Assembly (NCBI RefSeq): GCF_002965065.1
Contig: NZ_PTRE01000033.1
Coordinates: 1-64,000 of the forward strand
Source of the DNA: Escherichia sp. MOD1-EC7003
GTDB lineage: Bacteria; Pseudomonadota; Gammaproteobacteria; Enterobacterales; Enterobacteriaceae
Direction of reading: 5' to 3'
DNA length: 64,000 nucleotides
Under the pieces are notes generated by a model. The model ran no database searches. It saw only the letters and a program-made list of their open reading frames with translations, and was not told where the DNA came from. Within the stretch, counting starts at the first letter, position 1. Each line of letters opens with the position of its first letter. Made by a program: the position numbers and the translations under genes. This document shows, piece by piece, positions 30,597 through 39,076 of this stretch.

Positions 30597-33007
30597 GCCA
30601 TGCTGATATGAACAACTGCAGCGGCTTTAACGAGGTCGCCGCAGCATTCTCATGGAACAGCCCGAAAAAGGCCATTAACCCTTATCTGGACCCGGCGGAA
30701 GTTGCGCCGGTTTCTGCGCTTTCAAACCTGATCACTCTGTACGCTGCCGATAACGAGCAGGAACAACTGCGCCGCGAGGCACTGAGTGATCAGGTCTGGG
30801 AGCGTTATTTCTTTAATGAATCCCGTGATCCTGTCCAACGCGAAATGGAGCAGGATAAGCTAATTAGCCGGGCAAAGCTGGCGCATGAGCAGCAGCGTTT
30901 TAATCCAGACATGGCCATTCTGGCGGACGTCAACGCCCAGCCTTCCCATATCAGCAAGCCGCTGATGCAACGTATTAAATACTTCAGCAGCCTGGGCAGG
31001 CCAAAGGCTTATTCCCGCTATTTGCGTGAGACGATTAAGCCATGCTTGGAACGACTGGAGCATGTACGCGACAGTCAGCTATCCACTTCTTTTCGCTTTA
31101 TGGCAAGCCATGAAGGGCTGGACGGCCTGCTGATCCTGCCTGAAATGAGTCAGGATCAGGTGAAACGCCTGTCCACCTTGGTAGCTGCGCATATGAGCAT
31201 GTGCCTTGATACAGCTTGTGGCGATTTGTATGCCACCGATGATGTTACGCCAGAAGAAATCCGCAAGACATGGGAAAAGGTGGCAGCGGAAACCCTGCGT
31301 CTGGATGTTATCCCGCCTGCGTTTGAGCAACTCTGTCGGAAAAGAAACCGCCGTAAACCCGTGCCTTATGAACTCATTCCGGGTTCGCTGGCGCGTATGT
31401 TATGCGCCGACTGGTGGTATCGGAAATTATGGAAGATGCGTTGCGAATGGCGGGAAGAGCAGTTGCGTGCTGTTTGCCTGGTCAGCAAAAAAGCATCTCC
31501 CTATGTCAGCTATGAAGCCGTGATGCATAAACGTGAGCAGCGCCGTAAGTCGCTGGAGTTTTTCCGTTCTCATGAACTGGTGAACGAAGACGGCGACACG
31601 CTGGATATGGAAGACGTGGTAAACGCCAGCAGCAGCAACCCTGCGCATCGCCGCAATGAGATGATGGCCTGTGTTAAAGGTCTGGAGCTTATCGCGGAAA
31701 TGCGTGGTGACTGCGCCGTTTTCTACACCATCACCTGTCCGTCACGTTTCCATTCCACGCTAAATAACGGCAGGCCCAACCCGACCTGGACAAATGCGAC
31801 GGTAAGACAAAGCAGTGATTATCTGGTCGGTATGTTTGCTGCATTTCGTAAGGCTATGCACAAAGCCGGGTTGCGCTGGTATGGCGTGCGGGTGGCTGAG
31901 CCGCATCATGACGGCACAGTTCACTGGCACCTGTTGTGTTTCATGCGCAAAAAAGACCGCCGCGCCATTACTGCATTGTTGCGTAAGTTTGCCATCCGTG
32001 AAGACCGCGAGGAGCTGGGCAATAACACGGGGCCGCGCTTTAAGTCTGAGCTGATAAACCCGCGCAAAGGAACGCCGACAAGCTACATTGCGAAATATAT
32101 CAGTAAGAATATTGACGGGCGTGGTCTGGCTGGCGAGATCAGTAAGGAAACGGGTAAATCCCTGCGTGATAACGCTGAATACGTTAATGCCTGGGCGTCT
32201 CTGCATCGTGTTCAGCAATTCCGCTTCTTTGGCATTCCGGGGCGTCAGGCTTACCGTGAACTGCGATTGCTGGCTGGTCAGGCGGCAAGGCAACAGGGTG
32301 ACAAAAAAGCAGGTGCGCCGGTACTGGATAACCCGCGCCTTGATGCCATCCTGGCTGCTGCTGATGCTGGTTGTTTTGCCACCTACATCATGAAGCAGGG
32401 CGGCGTACTGGTTCCCCGCAAATATCACCTCATCAGAACCGCTTATGAAATCAACGAAGAGCCAACCGCCTATGGCGATCACGGTATTCGTATTTATGGC
32501 ATCTGGTCACCCATTGCAGAGGGCAAGATCTGCACTCATGCAGTGAAGTGGAAAATGGTTCGTAAGGCCGTTGACGTTCAGGAGGCGGCAGCCGACCAGG
32601 GCGCTTGCGCCCCTTGGACTCGTGGCAATAACTGTCCCCTTGCGGAAAATTTGAACCAACAGGAGAAAGATAAATCAGCTGATGGGGACACCAGAACGGA
32701 CATTACCCGCATGGATGACAAGGAGTTGCACGATTACCTGCACAGTATGAGCAAAAAAGAGCGCCGGGAACTGGCAGCAAGGTTACGCCTGGTGAAGCCG
32801 AAACGGCGTAGAGACTACAAACAGCGAATTACAGACCATCAACGACAGCAGCTCGTCTATGAACTGAAGTCCAGAGGATTTGATGGCAGCGAGAAAGAGG
32901 TCGATTTACTCCTTCGCGGTGGCAGTATTCCGTCAGGAGCAGGCCTGCGTATCTTCTATCGGAACCAGCGTTTGCAGGAAGATGATAAGTGGCGGAATCT
33001 GTATTAA
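30593..33007 (+). CDS. A: Replication initiator A (rolling-circle endonuclease)
   Basis: An 804-residue protein that nicks the phage origin, stays attached to the 5' end through tyrosine and drives rolling-circle replication. The HUH metal motif HWH is at residues 444-446. The paired catalytic tyrosines are in [10 protein letters not shown] (Tyr498 and Tyr502). In P2 the origin lies inside gene A, so ori is probably within this gene. Start ATG 30593 overlaps the methylase stop. Confidence 0.93.
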   Translation: MSHADMNNCSGFNEVAAAFSWNSPKKAINPYLDPAEVAPVSALSNLITLYAADNEQEQLRREALSDQVWERYFFNESRDPVQREMEQDKLISRAKLAHEQQRFNPDMAILADVNAQPSHISKPLMQRIKYFSSLGRPKAYSRYLRETIKPCLERLEHVRDSQLSTSFRFMASHEGLDGLLILPEMSQDQVKRLSTLVAAHMSMCLDTACGDLYATDDVTPEEIRKTWEKVAAETLRLDVIPPAFEQLCRKRNRRKPVPYELIPGSLARMLCADWWYRKLWKMRCEWREEQLRAVCLVSKKASPYVSYEAVMHKREQRRKSLEFFRSHELVNEDGDTLDMEDVVNASSSNPAHRRNEMMACVKGLELIAEMRGDCAVFYTITCPSRFHSTLNNGRPNPTWTNATVRQSSDYLVGMFAAFRKAMHKAGLRWYGVRVAEPHHDGTVHWHLLCFMRKKDRRAITALLRKFAIREDREELGNNTGPRFKSELINPRKGTPTSYIAKYISKNIDGRGLAGEISKETGKSLRDNAEYVNAWASLHRVQQFRFFGIPGRQAYRELRLLAGQAARQQGDKKAGAPVLDNPRLDAILAAADAGCFATYIMKQGGVLVPRKYHLIRTAYEINEEPTAYGDHGIRIYGIWSPIAEGKICTHAVKWKMVRKAVDVQEAAADQGACAPWTRGNNCPLAENLNQQEKDKSADGDTRTDITRMDDKELHDYLHSMSKKERRELAARLRLVKPKRRRDYKQRITDHQRQQLVYELKSRGFDGSEKEVDLLLRGGSIPSGAGLRIFYRNQRLQEDDKWRNLY

Positions 33008-33076
33008 TTACGCGGGTTAACAATTCGTGCTCTTAATAATACCAGGCATATCAGGCTGATGAACGTAAAAAAACGT

Positions 33077-33119
33077 TTTACATCAGTAAGATTATTATAT
33101 ACTGTAAATATAAACAGTG
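33077..33119 (+). promoter_or_regulatory. SOS promoter with LexA box
   Basis: CTGT (33102-33105), 8 nt (AAATATAA) and ACAG (33114-33117) form a canonical LexA box. It overlaps the -10 (TATACT, 33098-33103) of a promoter whose -35-like TTTACA is at 33077-33082. A weaker second half-palindrome ending in ACAG lies just downstream (GTATACAG). It controls the two small genes that follow. Confidence 0.8.
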
Positions 33120-33159
33120 GTTATGTATACAGTATTGCTTTGGTGTCATAGGAGGAAAG

Positions 33160-33348
33160 ATGCAGGACTATTTTTTGGAGTCTTTGAAGCTCCAGCGCAT
33201 TGATTTTTTTCTTAAGCTTGTAGCGGCTAGTGAGTGTAGTGATGAAGAGAAGGGGCTGGCCCTGCAGTGGGTTTCTGAACTGACAGATGAACTCATGGCA
33301 AAAATCAGAACCCACGAATACAACCGCTCAATGGATGTCATCAGCTGA
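33160..33348 (+). CDS. Small LexA-controlled prophage protein
   Basis: A 62-residue acidic helical protein (MQDYFLESLKLQRIDFFLKL at the start) with a very strong AGGAGGA site. It is first in the transcript after the LexA box, directly upstream of the DinI-like gene. Position recalls the 186 SOS operon that encodes the antirepressor Tum, but I see no Tum similarity. Function unknown; possibly part of induction. Confidence 0.75.
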   Translation: MQDYFLESLKLQRIDFFLKLVAASECSDEEKGLALQWVSELTDELMAKIRTHEYNRSMDVIS

Positions 33349-33358
33349 GGTGACTTTT

Positions 33359-33592
33359 ATGCGCATTGAAATAATGATCGATAAAGAGCAGAAGATTAGC
33401 CAGTCTACACTGGACGCCCTTGAATCCGAGCTTTACCGCAATCTGCGCCCCCTGTATCCCAAAACGGTAATTCGTATCCGCAAAGGTAGCTCTAACGGTG
33501 TGGAACTGACCGGACTGCAACTGGACGAAGAAAGAAAACAAGTGATGAAAATTATGCAGAAGGTGTGGGAAGACGACAGCTGGCTGCATTAA
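33359..33592 (+). CDS. DinI-like protein, SOS-controlled
   Basis: A 77-residue DinI-family protein (MRIEIMIDKEQKISQSTLDA at the start; acidic C-terminal helix with KVWEDDSWLH). Host DinI binds RecA filaments. Phage DinI-like proteins lie in SOS operons that trigger prophage induction, as in 186. Start ATG 33359, 10 nt after the previous stop and downstream of the same LexA box. Confidence 0.88.
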   Translation: MRIEIMIDKEQKISQSTLDALESELYRNLRPLYPKTVIRIRKGSSNGVELTGLQLDEERKQVMKIMQKVWEDDSWLH

Positions 33593-33727
33593 GAAACGTT
33601 GCTGGCGTCTGAACTTGTTTCTGGCGTCAGCAAGGTTGAACAACGAGCCCTTGCGAGGCGTTAGCTCTGTAGTGCATGTCTATGCCGCATGAGATCGCAT
33701 GATCGTTTGAGGATCGTTTTTGCTAAG

Positions 33728-33751
33728 GCCCGCCAGAACTGGCGGGCTTTT
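33728..33751 (+). terminator. Rho-independent terminator of the early/SOS region
   Basis: GCCCGCCA and TGGCGGGC form a perfect 8-bp stem with loop GAAC, followed by TTTT. Confidence 0.9.
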
Positions 33752-33796
33752 GCGTAGATCATGCAGGTGCATGAAAACCACTACATAAAGCGGGCA

Positions 33797-33815
33797 GGCG
33801 TGGCGGGGATACGAG
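33797..33815. other. Putative cos site (19-nt cohesive end)
   Basis: GGCGTGGCGGGGATACGAG resembles the P2 and 186 cohesive ends as I remember them (GGCG-A/T-GGCGGGGA start). It lies where P2 has cos, between the early region and the portal gene Q. The last bases differ from both. Confidence 0.6.
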
Positions 33816-33943
33816 CGCGCGTTGTGGCTTGCAGCGGTGATTCTTTACATTGTGTTATCTTGAATTTATTGTAGCATTTTCGTAACAAACTAAGGTTCTT
33901 CGATTGCATAGATAGGAAAAAGTGTTTGTTTGTTAGTCACTGC

Positions 33944-34007
33944 TTGATTACACTCGTCTACTCTTGAAGTAGACGATAGGTATTCGCTAGCACTTTAGGG
34001 TAATCAA
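33944..34007. promoter_or_regulatory. Nested inverted repeats upstream of the TAC-like module
   Basis: An inner perfect 9-bp palindrome (TCGTCTACT-CTTGA-AGTAGACGA, 33954-33976) sits inside an outer pair (TTGATTAC 33944-33951 and GTAATCAA 34000-34007). It ends 24 nt before the first gene. This is a good candidate for an autoregulatory operator. Confidence 0.5.
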
Positions 34008-34031
34008 ACAACCTGTAAAGAGAGGATTATT

Positions 34032-34604
34032 GTGCAGGTAGTTCATATAGGGTTTCATAACTGCCTTAATCGTGGCAGTTATGAGACGATACGGCAAAGC
34101 GTACCCTTTTTAAGCCGTTCAGGCCCTAAACAATGGTTAACTCAAGGTTACTATTTTTGGACTGATGACCCATACTGGGCTCATCAGTGGAACGAAGGTC
34201 ATGATACGGTCATTAGTGAATTTTCTATCACCTTTGATTCAAAGGATGAGTTGCTTGATTTGGTTGGAAATGCTCGAGATATCAGGCAATTTGAAGCTAT
34301 GCGTCAGAAAGTTGCCAGTACTTTGACTCGAATGAGCGCCTTGCATATCACAGTCAATCAGGTCATTAGCTTTTTTAGAGAGCTCGAGCAATCTGATGAT
34401 TTTAAAGGCGTATTTCCATATGCTGCTGTTAAGGCACAAGATAGTACGAAAGTGTCTAATCTTATAAGACTTAACTTTGTAGATGAGCGCCCAGAACAGA
34501 TGGTTTCATTTACCCGTCAGCAAATGTGTGTTTATGAACATGCTCGAGGTAAGATAGAGTTTAGAAGATTTATCTTTCCAGAGCATTTCTGTGAGAAGGA
34601 TTAA
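34032..34604 (+). CDS. Putative ADP-ribosyltransferase-like toxin (CmdT-type)
   Basis: A 190-residue protein starting with GTG after GAGAGG. The N-terminal layout FHNC, then QWLTQGYYFWTDDPYWAHQW (residues ~35-53), is typical of small ADP-ribosyltransferase-like folds, where an early His/Arg and a G-x-YF strand build the NAD site. It heads a compact three-gene operon whose last gene encodes a SecB-like chaperone. This matches toxin-antitoxin-chaperone modules, specifically CmdTAC, in which the ART toxin modifies mRNA after phage capsid protein sequesters the chaperone. Codon and base composition are much more AT-rich than the phage genes. Assignment rests on motif layout and gene order; catalytic residues were not modelled. 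Confidence 0.65.
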   Translation: MQVVHIGFHNCLNRGSYETIRQSVPFLSRSGPKQWLTQGYYFWTDDPYWAHQWNEGHDTVISEFSITFDSKDELLDLVGNARDIRQFEAMRQKVASTLTRMSALHITVNQVISFFRELEQSDDFKGVFPYAAVKAQDSTKVSNLIRLNFVDERPEQMVSFTRQQMCVYEHARGKIEFRRFIFPEHFCEKD

Positions 34605-34613
34605 GGAGGAAAA

Positions 34614-34847
34614 ATGCTTTCCTTTGAACAAAGAATGGCCTTACTTAACAAGGCATTACAGCAGTATACTCCTGAGTCGCTTTATGAAAAATTAAGCTCG
34701 TACCCGGCTTATGGACCAACAATCGTAAGCTACGAGCTTCCAAGCTCCGAAGGGTTCATTACATTGAGACCACGTCTGATCAATCATGCTGCTGAACGTT
34801 CAGTGGATTTCTTTTCAGATGATACTGAATTGGATTTAGCGGCCTGA
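34614..34847 (+). CDS. Putative antitoxin of the TAC-like module
   Basis: A 77-residue acidic protein (MLSFEQRMALLNKALQQYTP at the start, DDTELDLAA at the end) with a strong AAGGAGG site, 9 nt after the toxin gene and 2 nt before the chaperone gene. It has no DNA-binding motif I can name. In such modules the middle small protein neutralises the toxin and carries a chaperone-addiction tail that needs the SecB-like partner. Function inferred from position. Confidence 0.55.
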   Translation: MLSFEQRMALLNKALQQYTPESLYEKLSSYPAYGPTIVSYELPSSEGFITLRPRLINHAAERSVDFFSDDTELDLAA

Positions 34848-34849
34848 CG

Positions 34850-35239
34850 ATGAAACTAAGATTACGGGATAATACTGTTACTCGACTGTTGTTTGTCGAT
34901 GCTGAAGGGCGCAAAATCGAATCTGGTTTTGCGCTTCGATTTAAGCCCATTTTTGATGAAAATCCGCGCGAATTTTCAGTATTGTTTGATTTTTATTACA
35001 TTACTGAGAATGATCGGGCATTACGAGTCGAGTTTCAAAGTGTTTTTGAAACAGATAAAGACATTGACGATTCTTTTAAAGAATCGAAGTTTCCAGTTGT
35101 TAATGCTCCTGCGATATCGTTCCCGTTTTTACGTTCGTTTGTTGCCAATTTTTTGATGACAAGTGGGTATACACCGATCCTGCTTCCTAGCTTTAACTTT
35201 ACAACTTTTGAACAGGATATCGGGAAGTTTCCTAACTGA
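34850..35239 (+). CDS. SecB-like chaperone of the TAC-like module (CmdC-type)
   Basis: A 129-residue protein whose C-terminal third matches the SecB fold signature: NAPAISFPFLRSFVANFL, then a GYTPILLPSFNF block (residues ~85-117), like the FPxLRxxV...PPxxLPxINF stretch of SecB. The N-terminal beta strands (LRLRDNTVTRLLFVDAEGRK) also fit. It should stabilise the antitoxin, making toxin release dependent on loss of chaperone. It overlaps no neighbour but is only 2 nt from the antitoxin gene. Confidence 0.7.
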   Translation: MKLRLRDNTVTRLLFVDAEGRKIESGFALRFKPIFDENPREFSVLFDFYYITENDRALRVEFQSVFETDKDIDDSFKESKFPVVNAPAISFPFLRSFVANFLMTSGYTPILLPSFNFTTFEQDIGKFPN

Positions 35240-35241
35240 GA

Positions 35242-35269
35242 AAAGGGCTATGTTTAGCCCTTTTTTATT
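35242..35269. terminator. Bidirectional terminator between cargo module and Q
   Basis: AAAAGGGCTA and TAGCCCTTTT pair around TGTT, with an A tract on one side and six T on the other. It separates the convergent cargo operon and gene Q. Confidence 0.85.
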
Positions 35270-35277
35270 AAGTTGAT

Positions 35278-36321
35278 TCAATTTTTATCTAAGCTCATGG
35301 TGTAAGGCTCGAAGCGGATCACTTCTTCACCAAGCCAGTCGTTAAGCTCCTGTAGCCTTTTCTGTAGTGGGATAAGTTCGTTGCGAACAAAAACTTTGCT
35401 GGCTTTCTCTACATCCCCAAAACCCCCAACATTATTCGGCATAATCCCCATCATCTGTGGCGGAACACGATGCGCGGCCATCATGTCATCACGACTCACG
35501 TTCTTGATGTTCAGAAATTCATCTTTCGCTGCGACTTCTGACAACGGGATGATCTGAAGCCCGTCCTTTTTGCCGTTAGGCGAGTACATAAACAGGTTGC
35601 GGAAGTTACCCGGTCCTTTGGCGCTTTTCATCGCGTGGCGGAGGTTGTTCACGTCCTCCTGGTTCTGCGCGGCATCGGTCATGTACATGATGAAGCCAGC
35701 ATGACTGCCGTTTATGTAATACTTTCGACGGAACAGCGTGGCGGACTCATTGAGCAGGGCGGACGGAATAGCAGAAAGATAGCCGGGCAGGCCATAGATC
35801 TCCTGATTTATGTCCGGTTCCATCAGATGGAAAATGCTGCCTTTCGTGAACTGATACGGCTGCGTGGTCATGCCGTATTGCACAAACCAGTAGGTATCCA
35901 GGTCTAACCCGCGTCGGGTGTATTTTGCCAGCGCAGGCTCAAGGGCGATAACTTCACTGAAGCGGTTAGTGCGTTTCTCCAGGTAGGCGTTACCAAATAC
36001 CAGATAGTCCTGCACAAAACGCGAAAAAGCCTGCTGGCTGAGCAGCGGGTGAGGGATGTAGGTGCTGGTCAGAATGTTGCACTTCACCGCAATTGGTGAA
36101 CTGTGATGCACGGCAGCGCGGAAGGTGCGCGCCAGTCCGTCAAAGCTGACAGGAGGCTCATACCAGCGATCTGTCTGTACGCATTCCACATAGTCCAGCA
36201 GTTCGCGGCGGTCAAGTACAGGAACGGGATCACCGAAGCTGAATGCTTCGGCTGAAGTCTGGCTTTTATGCTTGAGCTGATTCGTCGCCGCAGCGCGGTT
36301 TTTCTTACTCTTTCCCATCAA
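35278..36321 (-). CDS. Q: Portal protein Q
   Basis: A 347-residue P2/PBSX-type portal protein forming the dodecameric DNA gate at one capsid vertex. The segments FSFGDPVPVLDRRELLDYVE near the N-terminus and HRVPPQMMGIMPNNVGGFGD toward the C-terminus are family landmarks. The start overlaps the stop of P by four bases. Both are transcribed leftward from the P/O divergent late promoter. Confidence 0.95.
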   Translation of the reverse strand: MMGKSKKNRAAATNQLKHKSQTSAEAFSFGDPVPVLDRRELLDYVECVQTDRWYEPPVSFDGLARTFRAAVHHSSPIAVKCNILTSTYIPHPLLSQQAFSRFVQDYLVFGNAYLEKRTNRFSEVIALEPALAKYTRRGLDLDTYWFVQYGMTTQPYQFTKGSIFHLMEPDINQEIYGLPGYLSAIPSALLNESATLFRRKYYINGSHAGFIMYMTDAAQNQEDVNNLRHAMKSAKGPGNFRNLFMYSPNGKKDGLQIIPLSEVAAKDEFLNIKNVSRDDMMAAHRVPPQMMGIMPNNVGGFGDVEKASKVFVRNELIPLQKRLQELNDWLGEEVIRFEPYTMSLDKN

Positions 36322-38084
36322 AAAATCTCCACAATATTGCTGGTATTGGCGGACTCGCCCTGCAGCGGTTCGTTAAACAGTGCGTGCATCGTTGCCCAGG
36401 CCAGATCGGCGTGGCTGGCTTCTTCGCTGCGGCTGGCTTCATAGGTCGGGCGGTTGCCACTGGCGGTGGTGGCGCGACGGATTGCCATAAATGACTGCGC
36501 TATGTCGGTGTGTCCGGCGTCAAACTCCAGACGACGGTGACTGATAATGTCGTAGGCTTTGAGTACCAGGGCGTTTTTAACGTTAGGGTTGTAGACAAAC
36601 TCCCGGACGGCAGGAAAGAACGCTTTCACGTTCTCGTAAACCCCGTGACCGACACCTGTTGAGTCGATGCCGATATAGGTCACGTTGTACTGTTCGGTCA
36701 GTTTTTTGATGGCGTCAGCCTGGGCGCGGAAGTCCATCCCGCGCCACTGGTGACGCTCAAGAATGCGAAACTTACCGCCTGGCACGGCTGGCGGTGCCAC
36801 CACCACGCATCCGGCGCTGTCGCCGTTCTGCGTACCTTTTGCCGGGTCATAACCGATCCACACCTCGCGCCAGCCAAACGGGCGCAGGGCCAGTGCATGA
36901 AAGTCGGTCCAGACTTCCCAACTGTCCACCATGCACGCCTGCAGTTCGCTGAGCGGGAACACGGACGCGAGATCGTCCACGAACTCGCACATCAGCAGGT
37001 TCTGGTATTCGTCCGGGCTGTACTCCATGCGTAGCTGGTCGAGGTCGAACAGGTTACAGCCGCCGCGCACCGCATCTTCCACGGTGACTATCTGGCGGTA
37101 TTGCCCGTCTGCGCACAGCAGGCCGGGGGCCAGATTGCTGTGGGACAGGTCGATGTCCACCTTGTCGGCTTTGTTGCGTCCACGGTTGAACAGCGCACCG
37201 GACCAGAACGGATAAGCACTGTGGGTCAGGCTGGATGGCGTGGAAAAATAGGTTTGTCGCCATTTTTTGTGAATAGCCATACCGGAAGCCACTTTACGCA
37301 GCTCCTGAAATTTCGGTATCCAGAAATATTCATCCAGATACAGGTTGCCGTGATAACTCTGGGCAGTGCGGGCATTGGTGCCGAGGAAGTAAAGCGTGGC
37401 ACCGTTAGGAAGCACCATCGGATCACCTTTCAGCTCCACCTCCACTTCTTTGGCGAAGTCGATGATGTACTGCTTAAAGACGTGGGCCTGTGCCTTGCTG
37501 GCGGAAAGGAAAATCTGGTTACGTCCGGTCAGCAGGGCGTCAATCAGGGCTTCACGGGCAAAATAGAAGGTTGCGCCGATCTGGCGTGACTTCAGCAGGT
37601 TGCGGATGCGGTTGGTTTTTCCGGCTTCCCACCAGTGGCGCTGGTAGTTGAACATGGAGGAATGGAAGATTTCTTCCAGCTTCTCAATCTGTTCATCGGT
37701 GAAAACATTCTTTTCCGGCTGACGGCGTGGGCCTTTGTTGCGGTTGGCGACGTTAGGGTTTAAGTCGGCTTCGTTGCCGCCATTGTTAAACTTGCCGATC
37801 CGCGCGTGGCGCTCCGACTGGCGCGCCAGCAGGTCAATCTCTTTGAAATCTTTCCCTTCTTTGTGCTCCTTCATAATGAGCTGGCAGTAGCGTGCGGCGG
37901 TGGTGAGCTGCATCTGATCCAGCGGCCCATAGTCACCCCACTTGTCGCGTTTTTTCCAGCTGTGAACAGTTGCAACTTTCTCGCCCAGCATTTCAGCAAT
38001 GCGGGCGACGCGGTATCCCTGAAAGTACAGCAGCATGGCCTGCCGACGGGGATCGAGATCTGCGGGTGTCAGTGTGGTGTTCAT
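36318..38084 (-). CDS. P: Terminase large subunit P (ATPase)
   Basis: A 588-residue packaging ATPase and nuclease. An N-terminal helix-turn-helix (RVARIAEMLGEKVATVHSWKKRDKW) is followed by the ATPase core (RNLLKSRQIGATFYFAREAL as the Walker A-like region) and a C-terminal nuclease domain with acidic residues in GYDPAKGTQNGDSAG and YIGIDSTGVG. Length is near P2 P (590). It works with the small subunit M at cos. Confidence 0.95.
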   Translation of the reverse strand: MNTTLTPADLDPRRQAMLLYFQGYRVARIAEMLGEKVATVHSWKKRDKWGDYGPLDQMQLTTAARYCQLIMKEHKEGKDFKEIDLLARQSERHARIGKFNNGGNEADLNPNVANRNKGPRRQPEKNVFTDEQIEKLEEIFHSSMFNYQRHWWEAGKTNRIRNLLKSRQIGATFYFAREALIDALLTGRNQIFLSASKAQAHVFKQYIIDFAKEVEVELKGDPMVLPNGATLYFLGTNARTAQSYHGNLYLDEYFWIPKFQELRKVASGMAIHKKWRQTYFSTPSSLTHSAYPFWSGALFNRGRNKADKVDIDLSHSNLAPGLLCADGQYRQIVTVEDAVRGGCNLFDLDQLRMEYSPDEYQNLLMCEFVDDLASVFPLSELQACMVDSWEVWTDFHALALRPFGWREVWIGYDPAKGTQNGDSAGCVVVAPPAVPGGKFRILERHQWRGMDFRAQADAIKKLTEQYNVTYIGIDSTGVGHGVYENVKAFFPAVREFVYNPNVKNALVLKAYDIISHRRLEFDAGHTDIAQSFMAIRRATTASGNRPTYEASRSEEASHADLAWATMHALFNEPLQGESANTSNIVEIF

Positions 38085-38130
38085 GGCACAAACCTACAGC
38101 CTTGAATGAAGGCTTTCCCCGCCTGCGGTT

Positions 38131-38148
38131 TGTGTGGTTGTCGGTACA
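38131..38148. promoter_or_regulatory. Ogr-binding site of the divergent P/O late promoters
   Basis: TGT, 12 nt, ACA (38131-38133 and 38146-38148) matches the P2 Ogr/Delta recognition pattern and lies in the 142-nt gap between P and O. Confidence 0.75.
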
Positions 38149-38226
38149 AATACCGCGCATTGTTTCACTGCCCCCATCACCGCAACCATAAGGCTCCAGT
38201 AAGTTTTTTCTAACGGAGCACGGCTC

Positions 38227-39060
38227 ATGACAGTGAAAGCAAAGCGTTTTCGCATCGGGGTGGAAGGTGCCACCACCGACGGACGCGAAATCCAGCGTGA
38301 ATGGCTGGAACAGATGGCAGCCAGCTACAACCCGGCGGTGTATACCGCGCTGATTAACCTTGAGCACATCAAGTCTTATCTGCCGGACAGCACCTTTAAC
38401 CGCTACGGCAAGGTGACGGCGCTGTTTGCTGAAGAAATCACGGAAGGTCCGTTGGCAGGCAAGATGGCGCTGTATGCCGACGTTGAGCCAACGGAATCCC
38501 TGGTGGAACTGGTGAAAAAAGGCCAGAAATTATTCACCTCTATGGAAGTCAGCCCGAAGTTTGCTGATACGGGCAAAGCCTACCTGGTCGGCCTGGCTGC
38601 CACTGATGACCCTGCCAGTCTGGGCACTGAAATGCTGACATTCAGCGCCAGTGCAGCCCATAACCCGCTGGCAAACCGCAAGCAGAATCCCGCCAATCTC
38701 TTTACCGCCGCAGAGGAAACGGTGATCGAACTGGAAGAAATCCAGGAGGACAAGCCGTCCCTGTTTGCCCGCGTCACGGCACTGTTCACCAAAAAAGAGC
38801 AGTCCGACGATGCCCGGTTCTCTGATGTGCATAAGGCCGTGGAGTTGGTCGCCACTGAGCAGCAAAACCTGAGCGCACGCACCGAAAAATCCCTGTCTGA
38901 GCAGGAAGAACATCTGTCTGAGCTGGAGACTGCCCTGCAGGCACAGCAGACCGCCTTTAACGAACTGGTGAATAAGCTGAGTCATGAAGACAGCCGCCAG
39001 GACTACCGCCAGCGTGCAACAGGCGGTAACGCCCCCGCTGACACTCTGACCAATTGCTGA
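38227..39060 (+). CDS. O: Capsid scaffold/protease O
   Basis: A 277-residue GPO-family protein: an N-terminal serine protease domain (FRIGVEGATTDGREIQREWL, FTSMEVSPKFADTGKAYLVG) that matures the capsid, then a C-terminal coiled-coil scaffold (SLSEQEEHLSELETALQAQQ). Length is near P2 O (284). First gene of the O-N-M-L operon. Confidence 0.95.
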   Translation: MTVKAKRFRIGVEGATTDGREIQREWLEQMAASYNPAVYTALINLEHIKSYLPDSTFNRYGKVTALFAEEITEGPLAGKMALYADVEPTESLVELVKKGQKLFTSMEVSPKFADTGKAYLVGLAATDDPASLGTEMLTFSASAAHNPLANRKQNPANLFTAAEETVIELEEIQEDKPSLFARVTALFTKKEQSDDARFSDVHKAVELVATEQQNLSARTEKSLSEQEEHLSELETALQAQQTAFNELVNKLSHEDSRQDYRQRATGGNAPADTLTNC

Positions 39061-39076
39061 TGGAGCACAAAACCCG

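Larger units (their letters stand above)
33593..34031. other. 439-nt non-coding stretch: terminator, cos and cargo promoter
   Basis: No convincing gene. It holds the end of the early region, a strong terminator (33728-33751), a putative cos site (33797-33815) and the AT-rich control region of the three-gene cargo module with nested inverted repeats (33944-34007). Confidence 0.7.

Noticed and set aside
31760..32482. 240-codon open frame antisense to replication gene A
   Set aside because: Covers the HUH and tyrosine motifs of A on the other strand; no protein-like features.
33593..34031. Possible tRNA or small RNA gene between the SOS operon and the cargo module
   Set aside because: No cloverleaf could be found; the only strong structures are the terminator and the inverted repeats already listed.
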